A DNA stretch of 64,000 nt from Mycolicibacterium porcinum (GCA_002086835.1 MVIG01000001.1:558001-622000); one strand, 5' to 3'; positions 22,781 to 35,671 are shown, counted from the stretch's first letter. Notes: generated by a model from the sequence alone, not told the origin. Made by a program: numbers and translations.

Positions 22781-23215
22781 ATGGCCGAAGAACATGGCCA
22801 ACGCAAGCCGCTGCAGCGCGGGGATCGGTCGGTGGAGATTCGGGTCGCGGCCAGGCTGGAGAACCTGGCCGTAGTGCGCACGCTTGTCGCTGCGGTTGCA
22901 GCCTTCGAGGACCTTGATTTCGACGTCGTCGCCGATCTGCGATTGGCCGTGGACGAGGCCTGCACCGCTTTGATCCGGGCCGCGGCCGCGGATTCGAGCC
23001 TGCACCTGGTCGTCGACCCGCACGAGGATTCGGTGGTGATCACCGCCTCCACCACCTGTACGGGTGCCGCGGTGGTCGAGCCGGGTAGCTTCAGCTGGCA
23101 CGTGCTGAGTTCCCTGACCGACGAGGTGAAGACCTTCACCGACGGTGACGGGCCCGATACCGGCCAGGTATTCGGTATCACCCTGACGACGAGACGAGCG
23201 AGCCTGCTGCGGTGA
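22781..23215 (+). CDS. rsbW: Anti-sigma F factor RsbW (UsfX)
   Basis: The 144-residue HATPase-fold protein has VEIRVAARLENLAVVRTLVAAV, FEDLDFDVVADLRLAVDEACTALIR and PGSFSWHVLSSLTDEVKTF, closely resembling M. tuberculosis RsbW/UsfX. It binds and holds SigF inactive and is released by STAS antagonists. GGGAGGTG lies three bases before the ATG at 22781; an earlier in-frame ATG lacks such a site. Its stop overlaps the sigF start (GTGA). Confidence 0.93.
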   Translation: MAEEHGQRKPLQRGDRSVEIRVAARLENLAVVRTLVAAVAAFEDLDFDVVADLRLAVDEACTALIRAAAADSSLHLVVDPHEDSVVITASTTCTGAAVVEPGSFSWHVLSSLTDEVKTFTDGDGPDTGQVFGITLTTRRASLLR

Positions 23216-23964
23216 CGTCGGAATATGCGGATGTTCGCGACATGTTTCGCGAACTCAGCGGACTGTCCGAGGGCTCGTCGGCTCGCGAACGCCAACGTGA
23301 GCGGATCGTCGAGCGCTGCCTGCCGCTCGCCGACCACATCGCGCGGCGATTCGATGGGCGCGGCGAACCGCGTGAGGATCTGGTCCAGGTGGCCAGGGTC
23401 GGCCTGGTCAATGCGGTCAACCGCTTCGACGTCGAGGCTGGATCAGACTTCGTGTCGTTTGCCGTGCCGACGATCATGGGGGAGGTCCGGCGCCACTTCC
23501 GCGACAACAGCTGGTCGGTGAAGGTGCCGCGCCGGCTCAAGGAACTGCACCTGCGACTCGGTGCGGCGACTGCGGAGCTGTCGCAGCGGCTGGGCCGGGC
23601 CCCGACCGCCTCTGAACTCGCCGAGGAACTCGACATGGACCGCGAAGAGGTCATCGAAGGTTTGGTCGCGGGCAGTTCGTACAACACGCTGTCCATCGAC
23701 AGTGGTGGCGGGGGCGACGAGGATGCCCCGGCGATCGTCGACACGCTCGGTGACGTGGACCTCGGCCTGGACCAGATCGACAACCGAGAGACGTTGCGGC
23801 CGTTGCTCGCTCAACTACCAGAGCGTGAGCGGACGGTGCTGATACTGCGGTTCTTCGAATCCATGACGCAGACACAGATCGCCGAGCGGGTCGGTGTCTC
23901 ACAGATGCATGTGTCGCGACTGCTCGCGAAATCGCTAGCGCGACTTCGTGACCAGCTGCAGTAG
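23212..23964 (+). CDS. sigF: RNA polymerase sigma factor SigF
   Basis: The 250-residue group 3 sigma factor carries regions 2 (ADHIARRFDGRGEPREDLVQVARVGLV and FDVEAGSDFVSFAVPTIMGEVRRHFRD), 3 (KVPRRLKELHLRLG, LGRAPTASELAEEL) and 4 (LPERERTVLILRFFESMTQTQIAERVGVSQMHVSRLL). It directs stationary-phase and stress transcription in mycobacteria. The GTG start is coupled to rsbW. The gene ends 30 bases inside the convergent STAS gene. Many SigF-type promoters lie within 13 kb on either side. Confidence 0.96.
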   Translation: MTSEYADVRDMFRELSGLSEGSSARERQRERIVERCLPLADHIARRFDGRGEPREDLVQVARVGLVNAVNRFDVEAGSDFVSFAVPTIMGEVRRHFRDNSWSVKVPRRLKELHLRLGAATAELSQRLGRAPTASELAEELDMDREEVIEGLVAGSSYNTLSIDSGGGGDEDAPAIVDTLGDVDLGLDQIDNRETLRPLLAQLPERERTVLILRFFESMTQTQIAERVGVSQMHVSRLLAKSLARLRDQLQ

Positions 23965-24357
23965 CGGGGGCTTGCCGTTCAGCATGGACAGTGCCGCAGC
24001 GACGCTGTAGCACGTGCGTAACGTGGAATCAGGATTGCAGATGCGTAGCAATCGATTGACGGCCTTGCTGGGCACCAACACCCAGTCAGTACCGGCGGCC
24101 GAACAGCGCTCGTCGACGGCCGTGAGGGCGGAAAGCCCTGCGGTGCCGAAGAACTCGACTTCCGTGAGATCGAGGGCAACCCGCTCGGCCTTGTCGGTGT
24201 GTCGTAACGCGTACTCGGCGAAGTCGCCCGCGTTGACGGCGTCGATCTCGCCGTGGGCGCTGATCACCGCGGTTGACGGCGGCAGCCAGCGAGTGGCGAA
24301 TGTGGCCGGCGATTCGTCGATCCGGTCGATCAGTGCGCTCGTCGAAAAAGCAGTCAT
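23935..24357 (-). CDS. STAS-domain anti-sigma factor antagonist
   Basis: The 140-residue STAS protein is similar to that at 17350: AVISAHGEIDAVNAGDF, VALDLTEVEFFGTAGLSAL and WVLVPSKAVNRLLRICNP. The phospho-acceptor position is Thr72 (G71-T72-A73-G74), so phosphorylation control remains possible. GGAG lies eight bases before the ATG. It is convergent with sigF with a 30-base overlap, so antisense effects are conceivable. It should bind RsbW and free SigF. Confidence 0.85.
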   Translation of the reverse strand: MTAFSTSALIDRIDESPATFATRWLPPSTAVISAHGEIDAVNAGDFAEYALRHTDKAERVALDLTEVEFFGTAGLSALTAVDERCSAAGTDWVLVPSKAVNRLLRICNPDSTLRTCYSVAAALSMLNGKPPLLQLVTKSR

Positions 24358-24458
24358 AGATGGCTCCATCAGTCGTAATACACGTATTCGTACTGTTGGT
24401 GCGGCGCCAATCGACAACGGTGCGAGTTCCCGCGCGTAATGTCGATGACGCTCGCTGC

Positions 24459-24512
24459 GGCTGTGAACTCAACCTGACAAGGACCCTACCGCCAATCAAG
24501 GTCGCCGGACAA
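24459..24512 (-). promoter_or_regulatory. SigA-like promoter and conserved leader of STAS gene 2
   Basis: On the minus strand TTGTCC, 18 bases and TAGGGT are followed after five bases beyond GTCC by AGGTTGAGTTCACAGCC, identical to the block at 17893-17909. A CGTCATCG follows 8 bases later (11 in the other copy). The leader is about 115 bases. Confidence 0.55.
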
Positions 24513-24554
24513 TTGTCTGAGTGGATTCTTAGAGTCACAGGTCAGACTGTTGCC

Positions 24555-25100
24555 ATGCCGAAGGCCGACGCAGTTGCCGGTGTGGTGCTGGCCGCCGGCG
24601 CCGGCAGCCGGTTCGGAATGCCGAAAGTACTTGCCGACGAAGGTGATTGGCTTGCCCGTGCGGTTACCGCGCTCGACGGCGGCGGTTGCGGCGACGTGAT
24701 CGTGGTGCTCGGTGCCGCTGTGGTCGAGGTGCCCGAGCCGGCCCGCGCGGTGGTGGCCGTACGGTGGGCCGACGGTATGAGCGCGTCGGTGCGCGAGGGG
24801 CTGAACGCCGTCGGCGACGCCGAATGGATTGTCCTGCACACCGTCGACACCCCGGATGTCGGCGCCGACGTCGTGGCCAGGGTTCTGAGCGCGGCACGCG
24901 GCACCGGTTCCGGCCTGGCCCGCGCCCGCTATCAGGGCCGTCCCGGCCATCCGGTCGTGCTGGCCCGCAGACACCTCGCGGCGCTGGCCGCCTCGTTGCA
25001 CGGCGACCAGGGGGCCCGCGGGTTTCTCGGCGGCCGCGACGACGTCGTCGCCGTGGAATGCGGTGACCTGGCCACCGGTCTCGACATCGACGAACGCTGA
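24555..25100 (+). CDS. MobA/MocA-like nucleotidyltransferase
   Basis: This 181-residue NTP-transferase starts AVAGVVLAAGAGSRFGMPK, the nucleotide-binding signature, and contains VLHTVDTPDVG (metal-binding Asp) and GRPGHPVVLARRH. These resemble CTP/GTP:molybdopterin transferases, so it may form a molybdenum cofactor dinucleotide for a hydroxylase. No molybdoenzyme gene is nearby, so other nucleotide-sugar substrates cannot be excluded. The ATG at 24555 fits the domain; longer readings overlap the STAS promoter. Confidence 0.78.
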   Translation: MPKADAVAGVVLAAGAGSRFGMPKVLADEGDWLARAVTALDGGGCGDVIVVLGAAVVEVPEPARAVVAVRWADGMSASVREGLNAVGDAEWIVLHTVDTPDVGADVVARVLSAARGTGSGLARARYQGRPGHPVVLARRHLAALAASLHGDQGARGFLGGRDDVVAVECGDLATGLDIDER

Positions 25101-25107
25101 CGGCCCG

Positions 25108-25857
25108 TCAGCGGAAGGCGTAACCGCCGTCTGGGAAAAGGGTGGAACCGGTGGTGATCCGGCTGCTCAGCAGGTAGCCCACCGACTGCGCGATCTCATC
25201 CTCGTCAGCCAACCGTCCGATGGTGGAGGCGTCGCGATAGGCGGCGAACGCCTGTTCCCGGATCGCGGGATCGCGTTGGCTCCACAGATTGCCCTCGACT
25301 GTGCCGGGGGCGATCGCGTTGACGGTCACCGGCGCCAATTCCACAGCCAAACCGCGGGCCAGGCCTTCGATCGCCGCGTTCGCCGCGCTGTACGCAGGAG
25401 CGACCGCGGCCGGGCGGGCACTGGCGGCGCCCGACATCAGCACGATCGCGGCGTCAGGGCTCAGCACCGGAATCGCCGACTTGACCACGCGGTACTGCCC
25501 CCAGAACTTGGAGTCGAACGCCGTGGCGGCCTGGTCGACACTGAGCCGGGCCATCGGACCGGTCAGGTAGTCGGCGGCGGTGGTGAACAGGCCGTGGACC
25601 GAGCCGAACCTGGTACCGACGAAATCGAAGAACGCGTCGATCGAATCCTGGTCAGCGGTATCGACCTGATGCCAACCGGCTTGCGGGCCGAGGGATGCCG
25701 CCGCGGCGGCCAGTCGTTCGGGCGTGCGCCCACCCAGGACGACCGTGCCCTTCCCCGCAGTGACCAGGCGGGCAGTGGCCAGACCGATGCCAGAACCTCC
25801 GCCGATGAGGACGATGGTCCGGCCTGCGAACGGGTGTGCCGAAGGATGAGATGGCAT
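25108..25857 (-). CDS. SDR-family oxidoreductase with Asn at the catalytic Lys position
   Basis: The 249-residue short-chain dehydrogenase fold has the cofactor motif GGGSGIG (about 19-25), LMSGAAS with the catalytic Ser, and AYSAAN where YxxxK is expected, so the active-site lysine is replaced by Asn. AINAIAPGTVEG-like segments follow. It may be a reductase with altered chemistry or reduced activity. It starts with ATG at 25857 and is convergent with the nucleotidyltransferase gene. Confidence 0.8.
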   Translation of the reverse strand: MPSHPSAHPFAGRTIVLIGGGSGIGLATARLVTAGKGTVVLGGRTPERLAAAAASLGPQAGWHQVDTADQDSIDAFFDFVGTRFGSVHGLFTTAADYLTGPMARLSVDQAATAFDSKFWGQYRVVKSAIPVLSPDAAIVLMSGAASARPAAVAPAYSAANAAIEGLARGLAVELAPVTVNAIAPGTVEGNLWSQRDPAIREQAFAAYRDASTIGRLADEDEIAQSVGYLLSSRITTGSTLFPDGGYAFR

Positions 25858-25966
25858 GCGGTGAGGCTAGAAGCTCACAGTGCGGCCGAGCCGCCCACAC
25901 CAGGCGGTCCGGGGTGCCGGCCTGCCTATTCCGCACGATTCACGGTGGGTGAAAGCCGCCGACGGA

Positions 25967-26962
25967 TTACAACAGGCCGAGCCGTTCGACCGCGTGGCGC
26001 TCGTCGAGCAGTTCGGCCACCGACGCGTCGATCCGGGCCCGGGAGAAGTCGTTGATCTCCAGGCCCTCCACGATCTCCCACACACCGTCGACCGCGCGCA
26101 CCGGCAGGGAGGCCACCACACCCTCGGGGATCCCGTAGACACCGGGAGACGGCAGCGCCACCGACGTCCAGTCATCGGGGTCGGTGCCGTCCACCCAGTC
26201 CCGGACGTGATCGATGGCGGCGTTGGCGGCCGATGCCGCCGACGAAGTACCCCGAGCCTCGATGATCGCGGTACCGCGGGTGGCCACCGTGGGGATGAAG
26301 TCGTTGGTCAGCCAGTCGGTGTCCGATGCGAACTCCGAGCCCGGCCGCCCGTCGACCACCGCGTGGAAGATGTCGGGGTACATGGTCGGGGAGTGGTTGC
26401 CCCACACGGTCACCCGGGACACGTCCGTGACGTGCACACCCGCGTGGGTGGCCAAGGCGGCGACCGCCCGGTTGTGGTCGAGCCGGGTCAGCGCGGTGAA
26501 CCGCTCAGCCGGAATGTCGGGCGCGTGGGCCGCGGCCACCAGCGCATTGGTGTTCGCCGGATTACCGACCACGACGACGCGCACATCATTGGCCGCGCCG
26601 GCGTTGAGGGCCTTGCCCGATTCGGCGAAGATCGCGGCGTTGGCGGCCAGCAGATCGGCACGCTCCATGCCCTTGCTGCGCGGCCGCGCCCCGACCAGCA
26701 GCGCGACGTCGACACCGTCGAACGCCCGCACCGGATCGTCGTGAATCTCGATGTCGACCAGCCCGTCGAAGGCGCTGTCGACCAGCTCCATCACCACGCC
26801 CTCGGCCGCACGGATCGCCGAGGGCAGTTCCAGCAGGCGCAGCTTCACCGGCACATCACGACCCAGCAGGGCGCCCGCCCCGATCCGGAACAGCGCGGCG
26901 TAACCGATCTGACCGGCGGCCCCGGTCACGGTGACAACCTTGGGGTTCGCGGGCGTGCTCAC
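25967..26962 (-). CDS. mdh: Malate dehydrogenase
   Basis: The 331-residue NAD-dependent enzyme interconverts malate and oxaloacetate in the citric acid cycle. It shows the Rossmann loop [50 protein letters not shown] and the catalytic His in [11 protein letters not shown]. Length and motifs match the bacterial/actinobacterial MDH group. The GTG at 26962 overlaps the stop of the upstream small gene (GTGA). Confidence 0.95.
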   Translation of the reverse strand: MSTPANPKVVTVTGAAGQIGYAALFRIGAGALLGRDVPVKLRLLELPSAIRAAEGVVMELVDSAFDGLVDIEIHDDPVRAFDGVDVALLVGARPRSKGMERADLLAANAAIFAESGKALNAGAANDVRVVVVGNPANTNALVAAAHAPDIPAERFTALTRLDHNRAVAALATHAGVHVTDVSRVTVWGNHSPTMYPDIFHAVVDGRPGSEFASDTDWLTNDFIPTVATRGTAIIEARGTSSAASAANAAIDHVRDWVDGTDPDDWTSVALPSPGVYGIPEGVVASLPVRAVDGVWEIVEGLEINDFSRARIDASVAELLDERHAVERLGLL

Positions 26963-27291
26963 GTGTGCACCTCCAGTCCCAGCACCTGCGTCGCGTAGCG
27001 CCGCACGGTGTCCTCCGAAATGGCGGCGGCGTCCTCGAAGCCGGGGCGGCCCCGGCTGCTCAGGAAACCGGTGGCAGGGTCCAGGATGACCTCGGCCAGC
27101 AGCTCGCCGGTGGTCGGTTCGCATACCGCCCAGGTGTACCGGGTGTCATCGGCCCAGCCGTCGGCGGCGTCGTGAACGTAGTCCAGATCGTCCTCACCGA
27201 GGTCGGTGAGCGCGGGCCGGTCGTCGACCCGGTCGTCGGCGCGCAGCCCACGCAGATACCACTGGCCGTTGTTGATCTCCACGGGTTCCAC
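26959..27291 (-). CDS. Small hypothetical protein, possibly GNAT-related
   Basis: The 110-residue protein reads [57 protein letters not shown] and [14 protein letters not shown]. The motif order resembles a shortened N-acetyltransferase (GNAT) fold, but the acetyl-CoA pyrophosphate loop is not obvious. It is cotranscribed and overlapping with mdh. A role cannot be assigned. Confidence 0.55.
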   Translation of the reverse strand: MEPVEINNGQWYLRGLRADDRVDDRPALTDLGEDDLDYVHDAADGWADDTRYTWAVCEPTTGELLAEVILDPATGFLSSRGRPGFEDAAAISEDTVRRYATQVLGLEVHT

Positions 27292-27391
27292 AGGACCTCC
27301 ACGGTGCCGAACTCACAAAGGCCGAATGGCCACCTATGACACAAGATTCAACAGAATCCGTGCCACAAGTGGCCACTCAGCGTGAGAAGAA

Positions 27392-29221
<1,830 letters not shown>

Positions 29222-29277
29222 TTAAGAATCTATCGCGGGCAGTTTATGCGCCGCACCTTGAGGCTTCCCAATCCGGT

Positions 29278-29290
29278 ATCGGTTACCGAT
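29278..29290. promoter_or_regulatory. Palindrome upstream of accA3
   Basis: ATCGGT-T-ACCGAT is a 13-bp inverted repeat 90 bases upstream of accA3. Read on the gene's strand it contains GGTAACCGATA, matching GGTTACCGATA immediately upstream of accD5. Confidence 0.4.
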
Positions 29291-29390
29291 GAGTAGGTTT
29301 CACACCGAATCTAACGGGTGTCACATCAGTCCTGTTGGAGGCCCGAAATTCCCGCATCGAGCGGCAGTCCGACGCCATTACTGTTGGCCC

Positions 29391-30539
29391 GTGGGTGTGG
29401 GGATCATTCTCATCGTCGTGGGCGTGTTGGTCGGCGGAATCATGGTGGCCGCACCCAGAGGTATCTGGTGGGCCACCCAGTCGTGGAAGTTACGCCATCC
29501 AGAAGCCAACGAGCCGAGCGATCTGTCCTACGGGATGACCCGCGCGAGCGGTGTGCTGTTGATCTGCCTGGCGTTGGTCATGGGCAGCGTGGTCATCTCC
29601 GATTCCCTGTCGACGTCAGCGGCCGAGAAACGGGAGCAGGAGGCCGAGGCGCAGCAGAAGGCGGCTGAGGCCGCCTTTGTCGTGCCAGCGCCCGAGAAGC
29701 GCGGTCTGCTGCCGGTGATCGGCTATGTCGCCAGATACGTGCCGGCCGGCGTCGCGGTCGACCTGTATTACACGGCCCCGCCCCGGTCGGTGCCGGACTA
29801 TGTCCGGGCCATGTCGGATCGGTTCACCTATCCCTGCGCGTCGGTCCCGACGAAGACTCCCCGCGATGACGGGCGCATCGACGTCACGGCCGAACTCTCC
29901 TGGGCCCCGGAGCGTCTCGGCGACATGGATCAGAACGATTCTTGTCGGATCGGAACCGCGGCCAAGATGGAAGACGTCTCCCTGGGGCCATTTCCGGCTA
30001 CGGCCCCGGTGATCACCACCAGCGGACCGATCCTCGCCGCAGGCGGTGAGAGGGTGGCCGCAGCGGCCGGCAATGTCGTTCCCGAACTCGCTGAGGTGCC
30101 CAACGCGGACGGTTCCGTTCCGGCCGTGTCCGACCGCGGCGTGCTGCCGATCGTGAGCTATGCCATCGTGCCCGGATACGGCCTCTACCGCGACGCGCAA
30201 TACCTGGAGGTGTCATACCTCGTCCCGAAGGGCGTCCAGGTCGACGACAGGACTTCGTCGAGCCAGACGTCCGGGGGTTGTCAGGTGGTCCCTGCATTGT
30301 CCGGCCTGGGTACCCCGACGGTGACGGTGAACGTGAAGCTGCGTTGGTCCGATGCCGGTAGCGGGCCTGACACAGACGAGGCAGGGTGTCGAACCGGAGG
30401 CCCGGAGGTGCGGGTGATGACCAGCAGATGGGGCAAAATCACCGACGGCACAACAGTTCTCACTGACGGCCCCGTCGCAGACAAGGCCGGTGCCGAGGTT
30501 TCCGGCGCCGGGCCGGGGAATCGGGTGCCGCGGAGCTGA
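29391..30539 (+). CDS. Membrane protein with two duplicated extracellular domains
   Basis: The protein, about 382 residues, has two N-terminal transmembrane helices (about 3-22 and 63-82). An extracytoplasmic part follows, in which a unit starting RGLLPVIGYV is repeated as RGVLPIVSYA. Each unit has two cysteines and a C-terminal RIDVTAELSW or TVTVNVKLRW strand. This looks like an internal duplication. The GTG at 29391 is chosen since the hydrophobic helix starts right there; the in-frame ATG at 29289 lacks support. No function is recognised. Confidence 0.65.
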   Translation: MGVGIILIVVGVLVGGIMVAAPRGIWWATQSWKLRHPEANEPSDLSYGMTRASGVLLICLALVMGSVVISDSLSTSAAEKREQEAEAQQKAAEAAFVVPAPEKRGLLPVIGYVARYVPAGVAVDLYYTAPPRSVPDYVRAMSDRFTYPCASVPTKTPRDDGRIDVTAELSWAPERLGDMDQNDSCRIGTAAKMEDVSLGPFPATAPVITTSGPILAAGGERVAAAAGNVVPELAEVPNADGSVPAVSDRGVLPIVSYAIVPGYGLYRDAQYLEVSYLVPKGVQVDDRTSSSQTSGGCQVVPALSGLGTPTVTVNVKLRWSDAGSGPDTDEAGCRTGGPEVRVMTSRWGKITDGTTVLTDGPVADKAGAEVSGAGPGNRVPRS

Positions 30540-30555
30540 CCGGATTCCGGCGGCC

Positions 30556-30972
30556 TCAGGCCGCGCGCAACCGCCGCTTGATCCGCGTCAGCATCGCCGA
30601 CATACCGCGCAGCCGCAGCGGGCTGATCAACGCGGCCAGGCCCAGCTCGGTGTAGAAGTCGTCGGGCACCGCCAGGATCTCGTCGGCGGATTGACCGTCC
30701 AGGCCCGCCGCCAGGATCGCCGCGAACCCTCGTGTGGTCGGGGCCTCCGGGGGGGCGCTGAAATACAGCCGAACCTTGTCCCGGTCGGAGGCGTCGACGT
30801 CGAGGAACAGCGGTGACTGGCACTCGGGAACCGGCTCCATGGCCGCCTCCTCGAGATGAGACGGCAGCGGGGGCAACTCGTTGGCGAACTCCAACAGCAG
30901 CTGCAACTTGTCCTGGCCGGCCACCTCCTGGAAGTCGGAGACGACCTCTGCCAGGGCGGCCGGCATGGTCAC
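30556..30972 (-). CDS. SufE-family sulfur-acceptor protein
   Basis: This 138-residue SufE-like protein has [17 protein letters not shown] and the conserved cysteine Cys51 in [11 protein letters not shown], which takes persulfide sulfur from a cysteine desulfurase or rhodanese. Its GTG start overlaps the sseA stop by four bases, linking it to a sulfurtransferase. It corresponds to the gene next to sseA in M. tuberculosis (Rv3284 as recalled). Confidence 0.85.
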   Translation of the reverse strand: MTMPAALAEVVSDFQEVAGQDKLQLLLEFANELPPLPSHLEEAAMEPVPECQSPLFLDVDASDRDKVRLYFSAPPEAPTTRGFAAILAAGLDGQSADEILAVPDDFYTELGLAALISPLRLRGMSAMLTRIKRRLRAA

Positions 30973-31856
30973 GGAGCTTCGCCCGGATCAGGGCCGACGG
31001 CCACCGGGACCCGAACGGCATTGCCCCATTCGGTCCAGGACCCGTCGTAGTTGCGCACTCCGGGCAACCCCAGCAGGTGGGTCAGCACGAACCAGGTGTG
31101 GCTGGAGCGCTCACCGATCCGGCAGTACACGACCGTCTCGTCACCGGGCTTAAGGAAGCCGTACAGCTCCTCGAGCTCGGTGCGGCTGCGGAACTGTCCG
31201 CTGTCCTTGGCCGCCTTGGCCCAGGGAATCGACTTGGCGGTGGGGATGTGCCCACCGCGCAGCGCGCCTTCCTCCGGGTAATCGGGCATGTGGGTGCGTT
31301 CGCCCGTGTACTCCTGAGGCGAGCGGACGTCGATCAACGGCTGCTTGCCCAGGATGTCCAGCACGTCGTTCCGGTAGGCGCGGATCGGGGCGTCGTTGCG
31401 CTCGACCACCGGGTAGCCGCTGGACTGCCGGGTGGGCACCTCCAGGGTGGTGTCGCGGCCGTGGGAGACCCACAGGTCGCGGCCGCCATCGAGAAGGCGC
31501 ACGTCAGGATGGCCGAACAAGGTGAACACCCACAGCGCGTAGGCCGCCCACCAATTGCTCTTGTCGCCGTAGATGACGACGGTGTCGTCGCGGCTGATGC
31601 CCTTGCGGTCCATCAACTCGGCGAATTGTTCACCGTTGATGTAGTCGCGCACATTGGGGTCATTGAGGTCGAGATGCCAGTCGATCTTCACCGCGCCCGG
31701 GATGTGGCCGGTGTCGTAGAGCAGGACATCCTCGTCGGATTCGACGATGGCCAAGCCGGGCCGACCCAGGTTGCTGGCCAGCCAGTCGGCGGTGACCAGG
31801 CGCTCCGGGTGGGCGTACTCGGCGAGAGTGGGGCTGGGATCAGCAGGCAGCGGCAC
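30969..31856 (-). CDS. sseA: Thiosulfate sulfurtransferase (tandem rhodanese)
   Basis: The 295-residue protein has two rhodanese domains. The C-terminal one carries the active-site loop CRIGERS (Cys245) typical of thiosulfate or 3-mercaptopyruvate sulfurtransferases; the N-terminal one has [19 protein letters not shown] and no catalytic cysteine. It sits directly before the SufE-like gene in the same operon, so the product likely feeds sulfane sulfur to SufE. Its start is ATG at 31856. Confidence 0.93.
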   Translation of the reverse strand: MPLPADPSPTLAEYAHPERLVTADWLASNLGRPGLAIVESDEDVLLYDTGHIPGAVKIDWHLDLNDPNVRDYINGEQFAELMDRKGISRDDTVVIYGDKSNWWAAYALWVFTLFGHPDVRLLDGGRDLWVSHGRDTTLEVPTRQSSGYPVVERNDAPIRAYRNDVLDILGKQPLIDVRSPQEYTGERTHMPDYPEEGALRGGHIPTAKSIPWAKAAKDSGQFRSRTELEELYGFLKPGDETVVYCRIGERSSHTWFVLTHLLGLPGVRNYDGSWTEWGNAVRVPVAVGPDPGEAP

Positions 31857-31919
31857 ACCAAGAGCGTACCGTCGGTCCGGATATTCGCGGCGGGGCAGTG
31901 CCCGTGTCCGACATCCCGC

Positions 31920-32147
31920 CTATGCGGTGAATGCGACCTCGTAGGCGACGGCGAAGCGGCGGGCGCCGTTATTGGCGCGGAAGAGCGAGCCACCGTTCTG
32001 AGACCAGGTCACCACGCGCAGCAGTCGCTTGCCCGGGGACAGGCGCTTGGCGATGATGTCGGCGAATGCGGCGCGCAGCCGCTCCAGATCGCTTGTCTCG
32101 AAGTCGCGTCCGACGCGAACATCCCACATTGTTTCTTCGACTGGCAT
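31920..32147 (-). CDS. Small protein of unknown function
   Basis: The 75-residue product reads MPVEETMWDVRVGRDFETSDLERLRAAFADIIAKRL, then SPGKRLLRVVTWSQNGGSLF. It is probably a compact alpha-beta protein without signal or membrane segment. It lies upstream of sseA on the same strand with a 63-base gap. No family is recognised, but codon pattern and position support a real gene. Confidence 0.5.
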   Translation of the reverse strand: MPVEETMWDVRVGRDFETSDLERLRAAFADIIAKRLSPGKRLLRVVTWSQNGGSLFRANNGARRFAVAYEVAFTA

Positions 32148-32381
32148 CGGCCCAGTGTCAACCCGTGGTTGAGACTATTCGGGTACCGACGCGGCGCGCC
32201 GCCTTCTCGAAAAGGTTGCAATTTGGTCACTGCACGCCTGGGTCGGCGAACAGAGGTCCCGCTCATCGGGATTCAGCGATTGGGCACGTGGGGCCGTCGA
32301 TAGCTTCGCTGTTCGAGGTCGCGCGGATTGTCAAGGCGCGGCGCACAACTCCGCGCGAATGCGTAACAGGAGGATTGAGTG

Positions 32382-33059
32382 ATGGCAGCACGGGTGTTCG
32401 ACACCGTCTGGAAGGTCGCTCTTGTCGCCGCACTTGTCTGCGCGGTGCACGTGGTCGCCCCGGCCGGCATCGGGCATGCGGCACCAAGCCGGGGACCGAT
32501 CGTCGTCTACGTCGTCGAACATGGGGAGCCGGTATTCACCGATCCGGCTTTGCCGTTGTCCACCAACGGAATACGTCATGGCAAGGCGGTCCAGGCAGTG
32601 CTGCGAGATGTGAAGTTCACCAACGTCTACGCGTCCAGCGCCCTGCGTTCCAAGCAGACCGTGTCATACACCGCGGATTCGCTCGGTTTGCCGGTCGTGC
32701 AACTGCCCAACGCGGATCCCGCGACCCCCAGCGAAGCCGCGGCAGAACCGATCGTGCAAGCCGTGACAACGCTCCCAGCCGGCAGCACAGCCTTGGTGGG
32801 TGGCAACACCGAGAACATCTACCGCATCATCAACAAGCTGGGCATCCCCGTCGTGCAAGGCTGCGGCCCCAACCAGGAATGCGTGCCGTGCGTGGACAAG
32901 ACCTGCTTCACCGAAAACGACCTGAACAGCATCTGGCGGGTCACGATCTTTCCGGCCACCTCGGGCCTTCCGCCCGGCATGAAACTTGCCGCCACAATGG
33001 ACCGCATCCACACCGAATCGCCCAACATCATGGTCCCGCCGCGAGGCGCCACCAGATAA
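32382..33059 (+). CDS. Secreted histidine-phosphatase-like protein with altered RHG motif
   Basis: About 225 residues, with an N-terminal signal peptide (about 1-33, cleaved near GIGHAAP) and a phosphoglycerate-mutase-like domain: IVVYVVEHGEP, LSTNGIRHGKAVQAVL and NVYASSALRSKQT. The catalytic RHG reads EHG: the phospho-His is kept but the Arg that binds phosphate is Glu. A four-cysteine loop follows at PNQECVPCVDKTCF. AGGAGG serves either the ATG at 32382 or the GTG three bases earlier. Confidence 0.75.
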   Translation: MAARVFDTVWKVALVAALVCAVHVVAPAGIGHAAPSRGPIVVYVVEHGEPVFTDPALPLSTNGIRHGKAVQAVLRDVKFTNVYASSALRSKQTVSYTADSLGLPVVQLPNADPATPSEAAAEPIVQAVTTLPAGSTALVGGNTENIYRIINKLGIPVVQGCGPNQECVPCVDKTCFTENDLNSIWRVTIFPATSGLPPGMKLAATMDRIHTESPNIMVPPRGATR

Positions 33060-33064
33060 GTGGG

Positions 33065-33703
33065 TCAGCGCGCCGCCTGCGATCCCCACAGTTCCGCGAT
33101 GGAAATCCCTGCCGCAGCGAGCATCCGGCGCAGCAGAGGCAGGCTCAGCCCGATCACATTCGACGGGTCGCCGTCGATACCGTCGATGAACCAGCCGCCC
33201 AGGCCGTCGAGCGTGAAACCGCCTGCGACACCGAGTGGTTCGCCACTCTGGAGGTATGCCTCCAGGTCTGCCTCGGACGGTGAGCCGAAATGCACTGCGG
33301 TGATACCGGTATCGGCGATGTGATGTGCGACGGCCCCGTCGCGGACGACGAGCACCGCGTGACCCGAATACAGCTGAGCCGTGCGGCCCGCCATCGCCTG
33401 CCACTGCTTGCGCGCGGTCCCGACATCTCCGGGCTTGCCGCACAGCTGCCCGTCGAGCAGCAGCATCGAATCGCAACCGATGACGACACAGTCGCCGGCG
33501 ATCGCCGGGGGCAGGTGAGTGAACACCTCGTCGGCCTTGGCCGCGGCCAGCCCGCTCACCACTTCGTCCGGTGGGGCGCCGGCCAACGACGCCATCACAG
33601 CGTCCTCGTCGACGCCGGACACCACCACCAACGGATCGAGGCCGGCCTGGCGCAGAACGCCAAGCCGGCCTGTCGATGCCGAACCGAGAACGACCCGGGT
33701 CAT
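33065..33703 (-). CDS. maf: Maf-like nucleoside triphosphate pyrophosphatase
   Basis: The 212-residue Maf/HAM1-superfamily protein starts [21 protein letters not shown] and has [17 protein letters not shown] and [13 protein letters not shown], the substrate and metal regions. Members hydrolyse non-canonical NTPs or dTTP/UTP to the monophosphate. In mycobacteria it lies between sseA and accE5-accD5, as here. It starts with ATG at 33703, 32 bases after accE5. Confidence 0.9.
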   Translation of the reverse strand: MTRVVLGSASTGRLGVLRQAGLDPLVVVSGVDEDAVMASLAGAPPDEVVSGLAAAKADEVFTHLPPAIAGDCVVIGCDSMLLLDGQLCGKPGDVGTARKQWQAMAGRTAQLYSGHAVLVVRDGAVAHHIADTGITAVHFGSPSEADLEAYLQSGEPLGVAGGFTLDGLGGWFIDGIDGDPSNVIGLSLPLLRRMLAAAGISIAELWGSQAAR

Positions 33704-33735
33704 TCAGTGCTGTTTCTTCTTCGCGCCGGCGCTCA

Positions 33736-35651
<1,916 letters not shown>

Positions 35652-35660
35652 TCACGATGT

Positions 35661-35671
35661 TATCGGTAACC
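35661..35671. promoter_or_regulatory. accA3/accD5 shared motif before accD5
   Basis: TATCGGTAACC on the plus strand (GGTTACCGATA on the gene strand) lies 13-23 bases upstream of the accD5 start and matches the core of the palindrome upstream of accA3. It could be an operator for a lipid-responsive regulator, or part of the 5' leader. Confidence 0.35.

Noticed and set aside
29296..29321. GGTTT, 15 bases, GGGTGT before the duplicated-domain membrane protein
   Set aside because: The -10 differs from the consensus and the start is about 70 bases away, so support is too weak to list as a promoter.
32155..32200. Possible SigF promoter GGTT...GGGTAC near the histidine-phosphatase-like gene
   Set aside because: The spacer is only about 10 bases and does not fit 15-17.
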